Source: an uncultured Ruminococcus sp. (GTDB lineage Bacteria > Bacillota > Clostridia > Oscillospirales > Acutalibacteraceae). From it: a stretch of 64,000 nucleotides of DNA. The notes beneath the pieces were generated by a model. It was not told the DNA's origin and searched no databases. It saw only the letters and a program-made list of their open reading frames with translations. This document shows, piece by piece, positions 36,772 to 44,689 of this stretch; position 1 is the first letter of the stretch; every line of letters begins with the position of its first letter. The DNA lies in NCBI GenBank assembly GCA_902802105.1, contig CADCKR010000010.1, positions 1 through 64,000 on the forward strand, given 5' to 3'. A program made the translations under genes and the position numbers.

Positions 36772-37209
36772 ATGTCCGGATACTGTTTTTATGGCTGGCG
36801 TTCAGCTGTCATACAAGATAAGAGAGGTCTGACGCCAAGGGATTACTACGATATTTTGTCGGATATATGGTGCGCGGAAACGTGTGCCCCGCGTCTGAGG
36901 GATAAGTGGAGCAAGGATAATAAGACGCTTGGGCAGTGTTCTGTAACAGCTTTTCTGATGCAGGATATTTTCGGGGGCAAGGTATTCGGCATACTGCGCC
37001 CCGGAGGAAACTACCATTGCTTTAATGTGGTAGGAGACTGCGTGTTTGACCTCACAAGCGAACAGTTCGGTGATGAGGTTTTGAATTATGAGGATAGTTC
37101 GGAGCAATTAAGGGAGATACATTTTAAAAAAGAAGAGAAAAGAATGAGGTATGAGTTATTGAAGGCTCAGACTCAGCTTTCACTCGAAAGTCTTACCGGC
37201 GAGAATTGA
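36772..37209 (+). CDS. YunG-like protein
   Basis: 145 residues from the ATG at 36772, set by ACAGGAG; an upstream ATG frame has no ribosome binding site. Conserved segments are W-C-A-E-T-C-A-P-R-L-R-D-K-W, G-Q-C-S-V-T-A-F-L-M-Q-D-I-F-G-G and N-Y-H-C-F-N. The Cys-His arrangement resembles a papain-like fold, as in the uncharacterised Bacillus YunG family. Function unknown; a peptidase-like activity would be speculation. Confidence 0.7.
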   Translation: MSGYCFYGWRSAVIQDKRGLTPRDYYDILSDIWCAETCAPRLRDKWSKDNKTLGQCSVTAFLMQDIFGGKVFGILRPGGNYHCFNVVGDCVFDLTSEQFGDEVLNYEDSSEQLREIHFKKEEKRMRYELLKAQTQLSLESLTGEN

Positions 37210-37223
37210 TTTCTGTATAATGA

Positions 37224-37252
37224 TTGACAAAAAAATTGATTTGTTGTAAAAT
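37224..37252 (+). promoter_or_regulatory. sigma-A promoter upstream of the 37332 gene and tgt
   Basis: TTGACA (37224-37229), 17-bp spacer, TAAAAT (37247-37252). Confidence 0.75.
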
Positions 37253-37331
37253 ATTTCTATGCAACGTAAAAGCTGTCCTTGTGCTTAAAGACAGAATGGC
37301 AGAATAACAACCGGAAAGGAATAATATTGAT

Positions 37332-38090
37332 ATGATTACTTTTGAAACAAAGATCAGAGAGCAGACAGTCAGATTATATGCTGACCTTCCGCTGAAAAAC
37401 GCAGCAGGCGCTATTATGCGTGTGCTTGCAGACGTCAGCCGTAAAACCAATATCTTCAATAATAAGTTTACCCTTAACTTTGGCTGGGGCTTCTTCTTCC
37501 TTACTCAGAAGAGCGAGAGCGACGGCGAAAAATTCTGGGTGGTTGAAACTATTGATTTCAACAAGAATCCGGCAAAAGACAGAACAGATAACCTCACAAC
37601 GGCTCTTGTTGTGCAGAATATGCAGATGGAGGCTGTTCAGGTGGCAAAGGTAAAGCCTGAAAACTGCACCTGTAAGGACACGGTCCTTGTGCTGAAAGAG
37701 GCGCTCTCTTCAAACGATGTATATATGCACAGAAAGGAAGCCGCTAAGAACGGAGATTCCGGCTGGTATCTTGGCCTGCTTTATGATCCCGATGATGAAA
37801 GCCATGTTCTTGCAGATTTTGAGAGTATGCCTACCTACAAGCTTATAGCTTTCTGTCCTGATGCAATGAGAGTGCTCCAGCTTCCGGTGGGAACTGTAGC
37901 TGTGTTCAACAATAAGTCGCTTACCGCTCTTGTTGATGCTGACGACAACACCATGAAATTCACTACCGATGAAGAAAGAAGACGTCTCGGAGAGAAGCAG
38001 CGCAAAGAGTTTGAGGCAGAGGTGGCTGCGGCAAGAGAAAGAGCAAAGGCCGGACAGTCTGATGCGCAGAGCTCCGAAAGCGCAGAATGA
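37332..38090 (+). CDS. unidentified soluble protein (possibly DUF2185-like)
   Basis: 252 residues without membrane segment. The central part, about 130-195, reads G-D-S-G-W-Y-L-G-L-L-Y-D and P-V-G-T-V-A-V-F-N. It vaguely resembles the DUF2185/Imm33 fold, but the match is uncertain. The C-terminal 40 residues are a charged helix rich in E, A and K. It lies six bases before tgt and shares its promoter, so the two are cotranscribed. No link to queuosine is known. Confidence 0.6.
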   Translation: MITFETKIREQTVRLYADLPLKNAAGAIMRVLADVSRKTNIFNNKFTLNFGWGFFFLTQKSESDGEKFWVVETIDFNKNPAKDRTDNLTTALVVQNMQMEAVQVAKVKPENCTCKDTVLVLKEALSSNDVYMHRKEAAKNGDSGWYLGLLYDPDDESHVLADFESMPTYKLIAFCPDAMRVLQLPVGTVAVFNNKSLTALVDADDNTMKFTTDEERRRLGEKQRKEFEAEVAAARERAKAGQSDAQSSESAE

Positions 38091-38096
38091 TCGGAA

Positions 38097-39227
38097 ATGT
38101 TTAAGCTTATAAAACAATGCGGCAGGGCAAGGAGAGGAGAGCTCATTACTCCTCACGGTACAGTCATGACGCCTGCTTTTATGAATGTTGCTACCTGCGG
38201 AGCGATAAAGGGAGCTGTATCGGCTCTTGACCTGAAGGAGCTGCGCTGTCAGGTGCAGCTGTGCAATACCTACCACCTGCATCTTCGCCCTGGAGACGTA
38301 AATGTGAAAAAGCTCGGAGGTCTGCATAGGTTTACCCGGTGGAACGGCCCTATCCTTACAGACAGCGGCGGGTTTCAGGTGTTTTCGCTTGCAAAGCTGC
38401 GCAATATCAAAGAAGAGGGAGTTACATTCGCATCTCATATTGACGGACATAGGATCTTTATGGGGCCGGAGGAAAGCATGACGATACAGTCTAACCTTGG
38501 CTCTACTATTGCAATGGCTTTTGATGAGTGTATTGAAAATCCCGCGGAATACGATTATACAAAAAAATCGTGTGACCGTACCTACAGATGGCTTGTCCGC
38601 TGCCGTGACAAAATGAGGGAGCTCAACTCTCTTGACGATACAATAAACAAAGAACAGTATCTTTTCGGCATCAATCAGGGCTCGACATACGATGATCTGC
38701 GCATAGACCATATGAAGCGTATCCGTGAGCTTGATCTTGACGGTTATGCTATAGGCGGTCTTGCAGTTGGAGAAAGCGCCGAAGAGATGTACCATATTAT
38801 AGATGTCACCGAAGAATATATGCCCAAGGATAAGCCGAGATATCTTATGGGTGTGGGAACGCCCGTGAATATACTCGAAGCAGTATACCGCGGTGTTGAT
38901 ATGTTCGATTGTGTTATGCCCACGCGGAACGCACGTCATGCAAATGTTTTTACATGGAGCGGCAGACGCAACATGATGAACGAAAAATATACCCTTGACG
39001 AGGAGCCTGTTGACACTGAATGCTCGTGCCCTGTGTGCAGGAATTTTACAAGAGCATATATAAGGCATCTTTTCAAAAGCGGAGAGATGCTTGCAATGAG
39101 GCTGTGTGTAATGCATAACGTCTGGTTCTACAATACGCTGCTTATGAAGATCAGGGAAGCTTTGGATAACGGCAGCTTTGATGAGTTTTATCTCCATTAC
39201 CGTAATATCCTTGACAAGCGCATATAG
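38097..39227 (+). CDS. tgt: tRNA-guanine (queuine) transglycosylase
   Basis: 376 residues. It exchanges guanine 34 of GUN anticodons for preQ1. It has D-S-G-G-F-Q-V-F-S-L with the base-recognition Asp, F-D-C-V-M-P-T-R-N-A-R-H with the nucleophilic Asp, and zinc ligands C-S-C-P-V-C plus a downstream His. No ribosome binding site is close to the ATG, so translation probably depends on the gene before it. Confidence 0.96.
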   Translation: MFKLIKQCGRARRGELITPHGTVMTPAFMNVATCGAIKGAVSALDLKELRCQVQLCNTYHLHLRPGDVNVKKLGGLHRFTRWNGPILTDSGGFQVFSLAKLRNIKEEGVTFASHIDGHRIFMGPEESMTIQSNLGSTIAMAFDECIENPAEYDYTKKSCDRTYRWLVRCRDKMRELNSLDDTINKEQYLFGINQGSTYDDLRIDHMKRIRELDLDGYAIGGLAVGESAEEMYHIIDVTEEYMPKDKPRYLMGVGTPVNILEAVYRGVDMFDCVMPTRNARHANVFTWSGRRNMMNEKYTLDEEPVDTECSCPVCRNFTRAYIRHLFKSGEMLAMRLCVMHNVWFYNTLLMKIREALDNGSFDEFYLHYRNILDKRI

Positions 39228-39252
39228 CAGCGCTTGCGATCATAGGCGGCTG

Positions 39253-39293
39253 CCGCAGTTTTGCTGTGAATGCATTACTGCGGTATATTTTTG
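39253..39293 (+). terminator. terminator of tgt
   Basis: CCGCAGT/ACTGCGG stem with a long loop, then TATATTTTT. Confidence 0.65.
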
Positions 39294-39346
39294 GGAAATG
39301 TAATAAAATAAATGTTTCATTTGTAATATTATCTGAATTATTGCTA

Positions 39347-39375
39347 TTGAAAGAAAAAGGAAAAACTGTTATAAT
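39347..39375 (+). promoter_or_regulatory. sigma-A promoter of yajC
   Basis: TTGAAA (39347-39352), 17-bp spacer, TATAAT (39370-39375). Confidence 0.75.
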
Positions 39376-39408
39376 ATTAACATTATTTTGGAAAGGAAGA
39401 TCTATTAA

Positions 39409-39888
39409 ATGATATCAGGATTTTTTGAAAATACTGCAGCAGCTGCAAACAGTGCCGGTGCTGCAAGTGCCGCCAGTGCTGCACAGAATGCCAATGCCGC
39501 GCAGCAGGCTAATCCCTGGCAGTGGGTGCTTACCATAGGTGTATGGGTGGTTGTTATTGCCGCTGCATATTTCCTGTTTATTCGTCCTTCAAAGAAAAGG
39601 CAGAAGCAGGAGGAGGAGCTGAGAAACAGCATCGAGATCGGTGATGAAGTAACTACTATCGGCGGTATCGTCGGCTTGGTTATCGCAATTAAGGATGACG
39701 ATGAAACTATTGTCATTGAAACAGGCAGCGACAGGACAAGAATGCGCTTCAAGAAGTGGGCTATCGCTTCTGTTGATACTCCTGACAAGCAGCCTAAGAA
39801 GGAAGAAAAGAAGGAAGATAAGAAGGAAGACAAGAAAGACAACGATAAGGAAGACAAAAAAAGCAAAAGAAACAAGTACGAAGAGTGA
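39409..39888 (+). CDS. yajC: preprotein translocase accessory subunit YajC
   Basis: 159 residues with an Ala-rich N-terminus and one membrane helix (about 41-61, ending F-L-F-I-R-P). The conserved YajC cytoplasmic domain (I-E-I-G-D-E-V-T-T-I-G-G-I-V-G) comes next. The last 30 residues are a low-complexity tail of K, E and D, longer than in most YajC proteins. It assists SecDF-YajC in export. Gene order tgt-yajC is widely conserved. GAAAGGAAG ribosome binding site. Confidence 0.92.
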   Translation: MISGFFENTAAAANSAGAASAASAAQNANAAQQANPWQWVLTIGVWVVVIAAAYFLFIRPSKKRQKQEEELRNSIEIGDEVTTIGGIVGLVIAIKDDDETIVIETGSDRTRMRFKKWAIASVDTPDKQPKKEEKKEDKKEDKKDNDKEDKKSKRNKYEE

Positions 39889-39912
39889 TTTTCTGCAAAA
39901 TGAGGTGAGCTT

Positions 39913-40320
39913 ATGAATGATCGTGGTGCGCTGATAAGCTGCAGCATTGTAGAGCTTGGCGGCATGACAGGCGGTGAATATGAGGTAAGCGTTGAGAAGG
40001 ACGCAGAGGGCAGGATACTTGCGACCTATTTAAAAAAAGAAACTGCCACAAGCAGGGTCGTAAAGAAAAAGAAAAAGATAAAGCCTGAGGTTTTTGAAAA
40101 GCTTGAAGATGCCCTTTCGACCTTTGATTTTGAAAAGAAGGCTGAGCCTGACGTTATACTTCAGAGAAAGCAGCTTGCCGCCCTGGATGCTCCTGTCAAG
40201 CTTGTTACTGTGCGCTACGAGAAAGTGTCCTATGATCTTTGCACAGAGGACACTGCGGAGGAAAACATTTCAGCCGCGCGCATTCTCACCGGTTTCTTCG
40301 TATCTGCGTTTGACGAATAA
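39913..40320 (+). CDS. unidentified small protein after yajC
   Basis: 135 residues, soluble, with a K-K-K-K-K-I-K linker in the middle (about 51-60) separating a beta-rich N-terminal piece from a helical one. AGGTGAG ribosome binding site. It is probably cotranscribed with yajC, 24 bases upstream, and ends at a terminator. No family recognised. Confidence 0.7.
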   Translation: MNDRGALISCSIVELGGMTGGEYEVSVEKDAEGRILATYLKKETATSRVVKKKKKIKPEVFEKLEDALSTFDFEKKAEPDVILQRKQLAALDAPVKLVTVRYEKVSYDLCTEDTAEENISAARILTGFFVSAFDE

Positions 40321-40331
40321 TGATATAAAAG

Positions 40332-40368
40332 CAGGTTCTGTCTGAAATGACGGAGCCTGTTATTTTTT
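40332..40368 (+). terminator. terminator after the yajC unit
   Basis: CAGGTTCTGTC/GACGGAGCCTG hairpin and a run of Ts. Confidence 0.85.
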
Positions 40369-40433
40369 TGCATCGGCACGAATATACTGTATAAACAAAC
40401 CGGATCATTGAACGATGGAATGGAGCGGTGCTG

Positions 40434-40832
40434 ATGAAAAACGATGTTTCAAAGAAAAAGAAGGAGCTTATCAGGTCTGTAAGGGCAGTTCTTACCGGAG
40501 CGCTTGCGGGATCTGCGGCGGCGATGATCCTTCTGCTTGTCTGCGTTTACGCTGTTGTAAAAATGCAGTCGATACCTTACGGCGCCATCACGCCGCTGTC
40601 GGTCGTTATGACCTGTCTGGGCGCATTTATCGGCGGATATATCTGCGGGCGCATCAGCAGGCGGCTCGGCATGGCGCTCGGCGCCGCCTGCGGCGGGATA
40701 ATGTTCCTGATATTTGTAGGTATCGGGCTTGCAGCGGGCGGTATTATCGGCAGTGTTACGCTTATCAGGCTTGCCCTGATGGCTGCATCGGGCGCTCTTG
40801 GAGGTATAGCCGGAGTTAATCGAAGACGTTGA
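40434..40832 (+). CDS. TIGR04086-type membrane protein
   Basis: 132 residues from the ATG at 40434, with GGAG eight bases upstream. A lysine-rich start is followed by four hydrophobic helices: about 20-40, 50-70, 75-95 and 100-120. The second and third are Gly/Ala-rich (G-A-F-I-G-G-Y-I-C-G-R-I). It matches the TIGR04086 family of clostridia, which tends to sit near yajC and the SCIFF genes, as here. Function unknown. Confidence 0.75.
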   Translation: MKNDVSKKKKELIRSVRAVLTGALAGSAAAMILLLVCVYAVVKMQSIPYGAITPLSVVMTCLGAFIGGYICGRISRRLGMALGAACGGIMFLIFVGIGLAAGGIIGSVTLIRLALMAASGALGGIAGVNRRR

Positions 40833-41084
40833 GCACCCCTGTCCGCTCCGGCGCAGAGCCTGCGCACCCGTGTCCGCTCCGGCGCAGAGCCTGCGCTCCC
40901 CTGTCCGCTCCCGCTCCCTGCGAGTATAAAACAACGGCGTTAGTTGGTTGGTGTCGCTCCTTCTTGCTCATTCGGCAGTCATTCCCGTAGAAGTTGGTGC
41001 ATTCGCAGTGCTTTGCAAAAACTTTATTTTACAGACGCTGGCGCAGAGCCTGCGCACCCGTGTCCGCTCCGGCGCAGAGCCTGC
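40833..41084. repeat. 31-bp tandem units flanking a 139-bp dispersed repeat
   Basis: Units of exactly 31 bp (core TGTCCGCTCCGGCGCAGAGC) start at 40833, 40864 and, degenerate, 40895. Another full unit is at 41054 and a partial one at 41038, so they bracket the dispersed repeat at 40902-41040. The sequence is GC-rich and non-coding. Confidence 0.85.
40902..41040 (+). repeat. dispersed repeat family 2, copy X
   Basis: About 139 bp beginning TGTCCGCTCCCGCTCCCTG and ending TTTTACAGACGCTG. It is about 85% identical by eye to 44370-44506. Shared blocks include AACAACGGCGTTAGTT, GGTGTCGCTCCTTC and CCCGTAGAAG. No open frame is preserved. Confidence 0.85.
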
Positions 41085-41126
41085 GCGGCAAGCTGCCGTC
41101 AGGGAAATCAATTTTTAGAATTTACA

Positions 41127-41225
41127 GCAGGCAGTATCACAAAATTACAATAGAGGATAATTTTGTGTAGTATTTTGGTCTCAAACATATCAAATTCAGC
41201 GGTTTTAGGAAGGGGGTGAAAGCGG
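41127..41225 (+). repeat. dispersed repeat family 1, copy 2
   Basis: Starts near GGCAGTATCACAAAA and runs into ATCAAATTCAGCGGTTTTAG. The left half matches 50343-50395 and the right half matches 6658-6688 and 50398-50430. Its end leads straight into the ribosome binding site of the SCIFF gene. A TTACAA (41147), 17-bp spacer, TAGTAT pair inside it may be that gene's promoter. Confidence 0.7.
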
Positions 41226-41247
41226 CTGGCCGGAAAGGGTGAAAGTA

Positions 41248-41394
41248 ATGAAGGCAACAAAGCACATCAAGACGCTCAACAGCGCAAACCTGAAGGAAAG
41301 TGCAGTAAAGGGCGGCTGCGGCGAATGTCAGGCTTCCTGTCAGTCTGCTTGCAAGACCTCCTGCACAGTGGCTAACCAGAAGTGTGAGAAGTAA
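41248..41394 (+). CDS. scfA: SCIFF ranthipeptide precursor (six Cys in forty-five)
   Basis: A 48-residue ribosomal peptide with six cysteines at 24, 27, 31, 35, 39 and 46. The N-terminal leader begins M-K-A-T-K-H-I-K-T-L and contains the conserved S-A-x-x-G-G-C transition. Family knowledge: the radical-SAM maturase installs a thioether link from a core cysteine to the gamma carbon of a Thr. The pair is nearly universal in clostridia and has been linked to population-level signalling. GAAAGGGTGA ribosome binding site. A 13-bp hairpin separates it from the maturase gene. Confidence 0.96.
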   Translation: MKATKHIKTLNSANLKESAVKGGCGECQASCQSACKTSCTVANQKCEK

Positions 41395-41413
41395 TTTTCA
41401 GCCATCAGAACCG

Positions 41414-41449
41414 ATAAAGGGCGGACGGAAATTCTTGTCCGCCCTTTAT
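41414..41449 (+). terminator. strong hairpin between SCIFF precursor and maturase
   Basis: A 13-bp perfect stem (ATAAAGGGCGGAC/GTCCGCCCTTTAT) with a ten-base loop. No U-run follows, so it could be a partial terminator or a stabilising 3' end that makes precursor mRNA more abundant than maturase mRNA. Confidence 0.7.
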
Positions 41450-41480
41450 GTGTGTGAACTTGTAAAAAAGGAGAATGGAA

Positions 41481-42896
41481 ATGATACATAAGTATCAGCT
41501 TAACGGTTATAATATCTGTCTGGATGTTCACAGCGGCGCAGTGCACGTTCTTGACGATATCGCTTACGATGTTCTTGACTGCTGTGACGAAAATATGAGC
41601 AGGGAGGCTCCTGCGGCAATGTTTGAAAAGCTTTCGTCAAAATACAGCAGGGAAGACCTGAAGGAAGCCTATGACGCTCTTTATGAGCTTTACGATATGG
41701 GTCAGCTTTTTTCACCGGACGATTATGAGCAGTTCGCCGACCTTATGACAAAGGCGCCGATAAAGTCTATGTGCATAAACATATCACATGACTGCAATCT
41801 GAGATGTGAATACTGCTTTGCCGCAAAGGGCGATTTCGGTCAGGGACGCTGCCTTATGTCGCTTGAAACAGCTAAAAAGGCTATCGACTTTATTATCGCA
41901 AATTCCGGAACAAGACACAATCTTGAGGTGGACTTCTTCGGCGGTGAACCGCTTATGAACTTCGATGTTGTAAAGCAGACTGTTGAATATGCAAGAAGCA
42001 TCGAAAAGCAGCATAACAAGAATTTCCGCTTTACAATAACTACAAACGGTCTGCTGCTCGATGATGACAAGATAGATTTCATCAACCGTGAGATGAACAA
42101 CGTGGTGCTTTCGCTTGACGGCAGAAAGGAAGTAAACGACAAGCTGCGTGTTACTCCCAACGGCAAGGGCTGCTATGATATTATTGTTCCCAAGTATCAG
42201 AAGCTTGTTTCAAAGCGCGGCGACAAGGACTACTATATAAGAGGTACCTTTACCACATACAGCAAGGATTTTACCGCAGATGTGCTCCACATGAAGGAGC
42301 TGGGCTTTGAGCAGCTTTCGATAGAGCCTGTGGTATCCGACCCGAAGCTTGACTATTCCATTAAGGAAGCTGACCTTCCGATGGTATTCGATGAGTATGA
42401 GCGCCTTGCAAAAACTCTTATTGACATGAGAAAGCGCGGAGAATATTTTAACTTCTTCCACTTTATGATAGACCTCGATCAGGGTCCATGCGCTATAAAG
42501 CGTCTGCGCGGCTGCGGCTGCGGAAACGAATATGTTGCCGTTACGCCGCAGGGGGATATCTACCCGTGTCACCAGTTTGTTGGCGAGGAAAAGTTCAGAA
42601 TGGGCAACCTCAACGACGGCACCTTCGATCAGGATATGAAGCTGCGCTTTGCAAGGGCAAACGTATATTCAAAGACCAACTGCAAAAGCTGCTGGGCGAA
42701 GTTCTATTGCAGCGGCGGCTGCAACGCAAACAATTACCAGTATGAGGGCGATATACTCAGATCCCACAAGGTGGGCTGCGAGCTTGAAAAGAAGCGTCTT
42801 GAGTGCGCTATAATGATAAAGGCCGCTCTTGCAGACTATCAGGACGAGCAGAAAAGCACCTGCGACAGCGAGGACTGCTTTGCTGAGTGCAGATGA
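41481..42896 (+). CDS. scfB: SCIFF maturase, radical SAM/SPASM enzyme
   Basis: 471 residues from the ATG at 41481, with AAAGGAG eight bases before; family members start M-I-H-K-Y. The N-terminal part (1-90) is a RiPP-recognition-like domain. The radical-SAM motif C-N-L-R-C-E-Y-C (105-112) binds the first [4Fe-4S] cluster. The SPASM region has C-G-C-G-N-E-Y-V, C-H-Q-F, C-K-S-C-W, Y-C-S-G-G-C and a late C for two auxiliary clusters. It forms thioether cross-links in the SCIFF peptide encoded just upstream. Confidence 0.96.
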   Translation: MIHKYQLNGYNICLDVHSGAVHVLDDIAYDVLDCCDENMSREAPAAMFEKLSSKYSREDLKEAYDALYELYDMGQLFSPDDYEQFADLMTKAPIKSMCINISHDCNLRCEYCFAAKGDFGQGRCLMSLETAKKAIDFIIANSGTRHNLEVDFFGGEPLMNFDVVKQTVEYARSIEKQHNKNFRFTITTNGLLLDDDKIDFINREMNNVVLSLDGRKEVNDKLRVTPNGKGCYDIIVPKYQKLVSKRGDKDYYIRGTFTTYSKDFTADVLHMKELGFEQLSIEPVVSDPKLDYSIKEADLPMVFDEYERLAKTLIDMRKRGEYFNFFHFMIDLDQGPCAIKRLRGCGCGNEYVAVTPQGDIYPCHQFVGEEKFRMGNLNDGTFDQDMKLRFARANVYSKTNCKSCWAKFYCSGGCNANNYQYEGDILRSHKVGCELEKKRLECAIMIKAALADYQDEQKSTCDSEDCFAECR

Positions 42897-42931
42897 TATT
42901 GAAATTAATTGAAATAAATTGCAGAAAAACA

Positions 42932-42960
42932 TTGACAAGCCTTTGATAATGTGATATCAT
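42932..42960 (+). promoter_or_regulatory. sigma-A promoter of infC-rpmI-rplT
   Basis: TTGACA (42932-42937), 17-bp spacer, TATCAT (42955-42960). Confidence 0.8.
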
Positions 42961-43131
42961 ATATCGGTAAAACAAAGTAAAGTTTAGGCTTTCACCTGTA
43001 TGGTAACGTCCGTTACGGGTCAATAGTAGACGCCTCTGTGTGCAGGGGATAATTATGCTGTTGATGTGCGGATAGTCGGGTGGCTGTCCGCACTTTCTTA
43101 TTGTTTATATTTTCTACGGAGGTGCATTAAG
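42961..43131 (+). promoter_or_regulatory. L20-type leader of infC-rpmI-rplT
   Basis: A 170-base structured leader in the position of the Gram-positive L20 leader. GTAACGTCCGTTAC forms a hairpin near 43000. GTGCGGATAG/CTGTCCGCAC (43066-43092) followed by TTTCTTATTGTTT forms a terminator before infC. L20 binding is expected to favour termination. Confidence 0.8.
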
Positions 43132-43650
43132 ATTAGCAAGCAGGAGATTCAGATCAACGAAGAAATTCGTGACAAGGAGATCAGAGTGATAGATTCCGAA
43201 GGCGGTCAGCTTGGCATTATGTCGAGTGCAAAGGCACTGGAGATCGCTGAGTCCAAGAATCTTGACCTGGTGAAGATCGCGCCGCAGGCGCAGCCGCCCG
43301 TGTGCAAGATCATGGATTATGGCAAATACCGCTTTGAGCAGGCAAAGCGTGAAAAGGAAGCAAGGAAAAATCAGCATATTGTCGATATCAAGGAAGTAAG
43401 GCTTTCTTTGAATATTGATACCCACGATTTTAACACAAAGCTCAATCACACACAAAAGTTCATTAAAAGCGGCGATAAGGTAAAGGTATCTATCAGGTTC
43501 CGAGGAAGAGAGATGGGTCACCCAGAGATTGGCACCGAGATCATGAATAAATTTGCCGAGGCTTGTCAGGAATTCGCAAACGTTGAAAAGCCTGCAAAGT
43601 TAGAGGGACGCAGTATGATAATGTTCCTGGCACCGAAAGTAAACAAATAA
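43132..43650 (+). CDS. infC: translation initiation factor IF-3
   Basis: 172 residues starting at an ATT codon. ACGGAGGT lies nine bases upstream of this ATT, and homology begins immediately (S-K-Q-E-I-Q-I-N-E-E-I-R). No ATG, GTG or TTG fits. IF-3 normally discriminates against such codons, so AUU gives autoregulation. The two-domain protein has Y-G-K-Y-R-F-E-Q in the linker and F-R-G-R-E-M in the C-terminal domain. Confidence 0.95.
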   Translation: MSKQEIQINEEIRDKEIRVIDSEGGQLGIMSSAKALEIAESKNLDLVKIAPQAQPPVCKIMDYGKYRFEQAKREKEARKNQHIVDIKEVRLSLNIDTHDFNTKLNHTQKFIKSGDKVKVSIRFRGREMGHPEIGTEIMNKFAEACQEFANVEKPAKLEGRSMIMFLAPKVNK

Positions 43651-43677
43651 AAACCAAAATTCAAGGAGGAGCTTAAA

Positions 43678-43875
43678 ATGCCCAAGATCAAGACACACAG
43701 CGGAGCAAAAAAGCGCTTCAAGCTTTCAAAGAACGGAAAGGTCATCCGTGCGCACGCAAACAAATCCCACATCCTCAACAAGAAGACAACAAAGCGTAAA
43801 AGAGGTCTGAGAAAGACTGTTGCTGCCGATAAGACAAACGTTGCAGCTATCAAGCAGCTTATTCCTTACAAATAA
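43678..43875 (+). CDS. rpmI: 50S ribosomal protein L35
   Basis: 65 residues, very basic, with [21 protein letters not shown] ribosome binding site, second gene of the infC operon. Confidence 0.97.
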   Translation: MPKIKTHSGAKKRFKLSKNGKVIRAHANKSHILNKKTTKRKRGLRKTVAADKTNVAAIKQLIPYK

Positions 43876-43930
43876 TCGGCGCTTGCGGATCGTGAATATC
43901 GTAAATTAAGTATTATCGGAGGTTTATAAA

Positions 43931-44284
43931 ATGGCAAGAGTAAAGGGTGCGTTGGCAACACGCAAAAGAAGAAAAAAGATTCTTAAGCTCGCAAAGGGCT
44001 ATTGGGGCGCAAAGAGCAAGCACTTCAAGATGGCTAAGGAAGCCGTAATGAAGAGCGGCAACTATGCATATATCGGCCGTAAGCAGAAGAAGAGAGATTT
44101 CAGAAGGCTCTGGATCACCCGTATCTCATCAGGCTGCAAGGCTAACAATATCAATTACTCGACCTTTATGAACGGTCTCAAGAAGGCAGGCATCACTCTC
44201 AACAGAAAGATGCTCTCAGAGATCGCTATTGCAGACGCTCAGGCTTTTACAGCGCTTGTTGAAAAAGCAAAGGCAGCTCTTTAA
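43931..44284 (+). CDS. rplT: 50S ribosomal protein L20
   Basis: 117 residues with a basic N-terminal extension ([13 protein letters not shown]) and the globular domain that both binds 23S rRNA and, by family knowledge, the operon leader. Last gene of the unit. Confidence 0.97.
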   Translation: MARVKGALATRKRRKKILKLAKGYWGAKSKHFKMAKEAVMKSGNYAYIGRKQKKRDFRRLWITRISSGCKANNINYSTFMNGLKKAGITLNRKMLSEIAIADAQAFTALVEKAKAAL

Positions 44285-44296
44285 TAAAGTCTTTCG

Positions 44297-44330
44297 GCAC
44301 CTAAGTCATATCGCCTTAGGTGCTTTTATC
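44297..44330 (+). terminator. terminator of infC-rpmI-rplT
   Basis: GCACCTAAG/CTTAGGTGC hairpin followed by TTTTAT. Confidence 0.85.
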
Positions 44331-44369
44331 ATTATTGGCACCGGCGGCGCCGGCGAGCCGCCGGGGCCG

Positions 44370-44506
44370 TGTCCGCTCCCGCTCCCTGCGAGCGTCAAAC
44401 AACGGCGTTAGTTTTTGGTGTCGCTCCTTCATGCTCATTCTGCAGATAGTCCCGTAGAAGCAGGTGCATCAGCGGTGCTTTGCAAAGACTTATTTTACAG
44501 ACGCTG
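44370..44506 (+). repeat. dispersed repeat family 2, copy Y
   Basis: Matches 40902-41040 in the same orientation over its whole length, with only small gaps. A partial extra copy of its right third follows at 44518-44572 (CCCGTAGAAGCAGGTGCAT to TTTTACAGACGCTG), so the element has duplicated internally. Confidence 0.85.
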
Positions 44507-44572
44507 GTTTATTCGCCGCCCGTAGAAGCAGGTGCATCCGCGGTCTTTTGACGAACATTCTTTTACAGACGC

Positions 44573-44689
44573 TGATTTACTTGCCGCGGCGGTACTAACT
44601 GAGGTATGAGCAAGACAGGCGCCGAATTGGGTGCGGCAGCTTGCCGCCCAAAATTGATTTTCGTGATCCAGCTTTAGGTGGTGTTGTAT
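44573..44689. other. spacer with a fragment of repeat family 1
   Basis: Non-coding. CAAAATTGATTTTCGTG at about 44650 resembles the right end of the family 1 repeats at 6747 and 50453. Confidence 0.5.

Noticed and set aside
37710..39197. 495-codon open frame on the minus strand
   Set aside because: It lies antisense to tgt and the end of the gene before it. The plus-strand proteins are complete and recognisable; the minus frame has no ribosome binding site and a composition typical of a shadow frame.
40833..41084. Regular 31-bp units resembling a CRISPR array
   Set aside because: The units are directly adjacent without spacers and are interrupted by a dispersed repeat; no cas genes are nearby.
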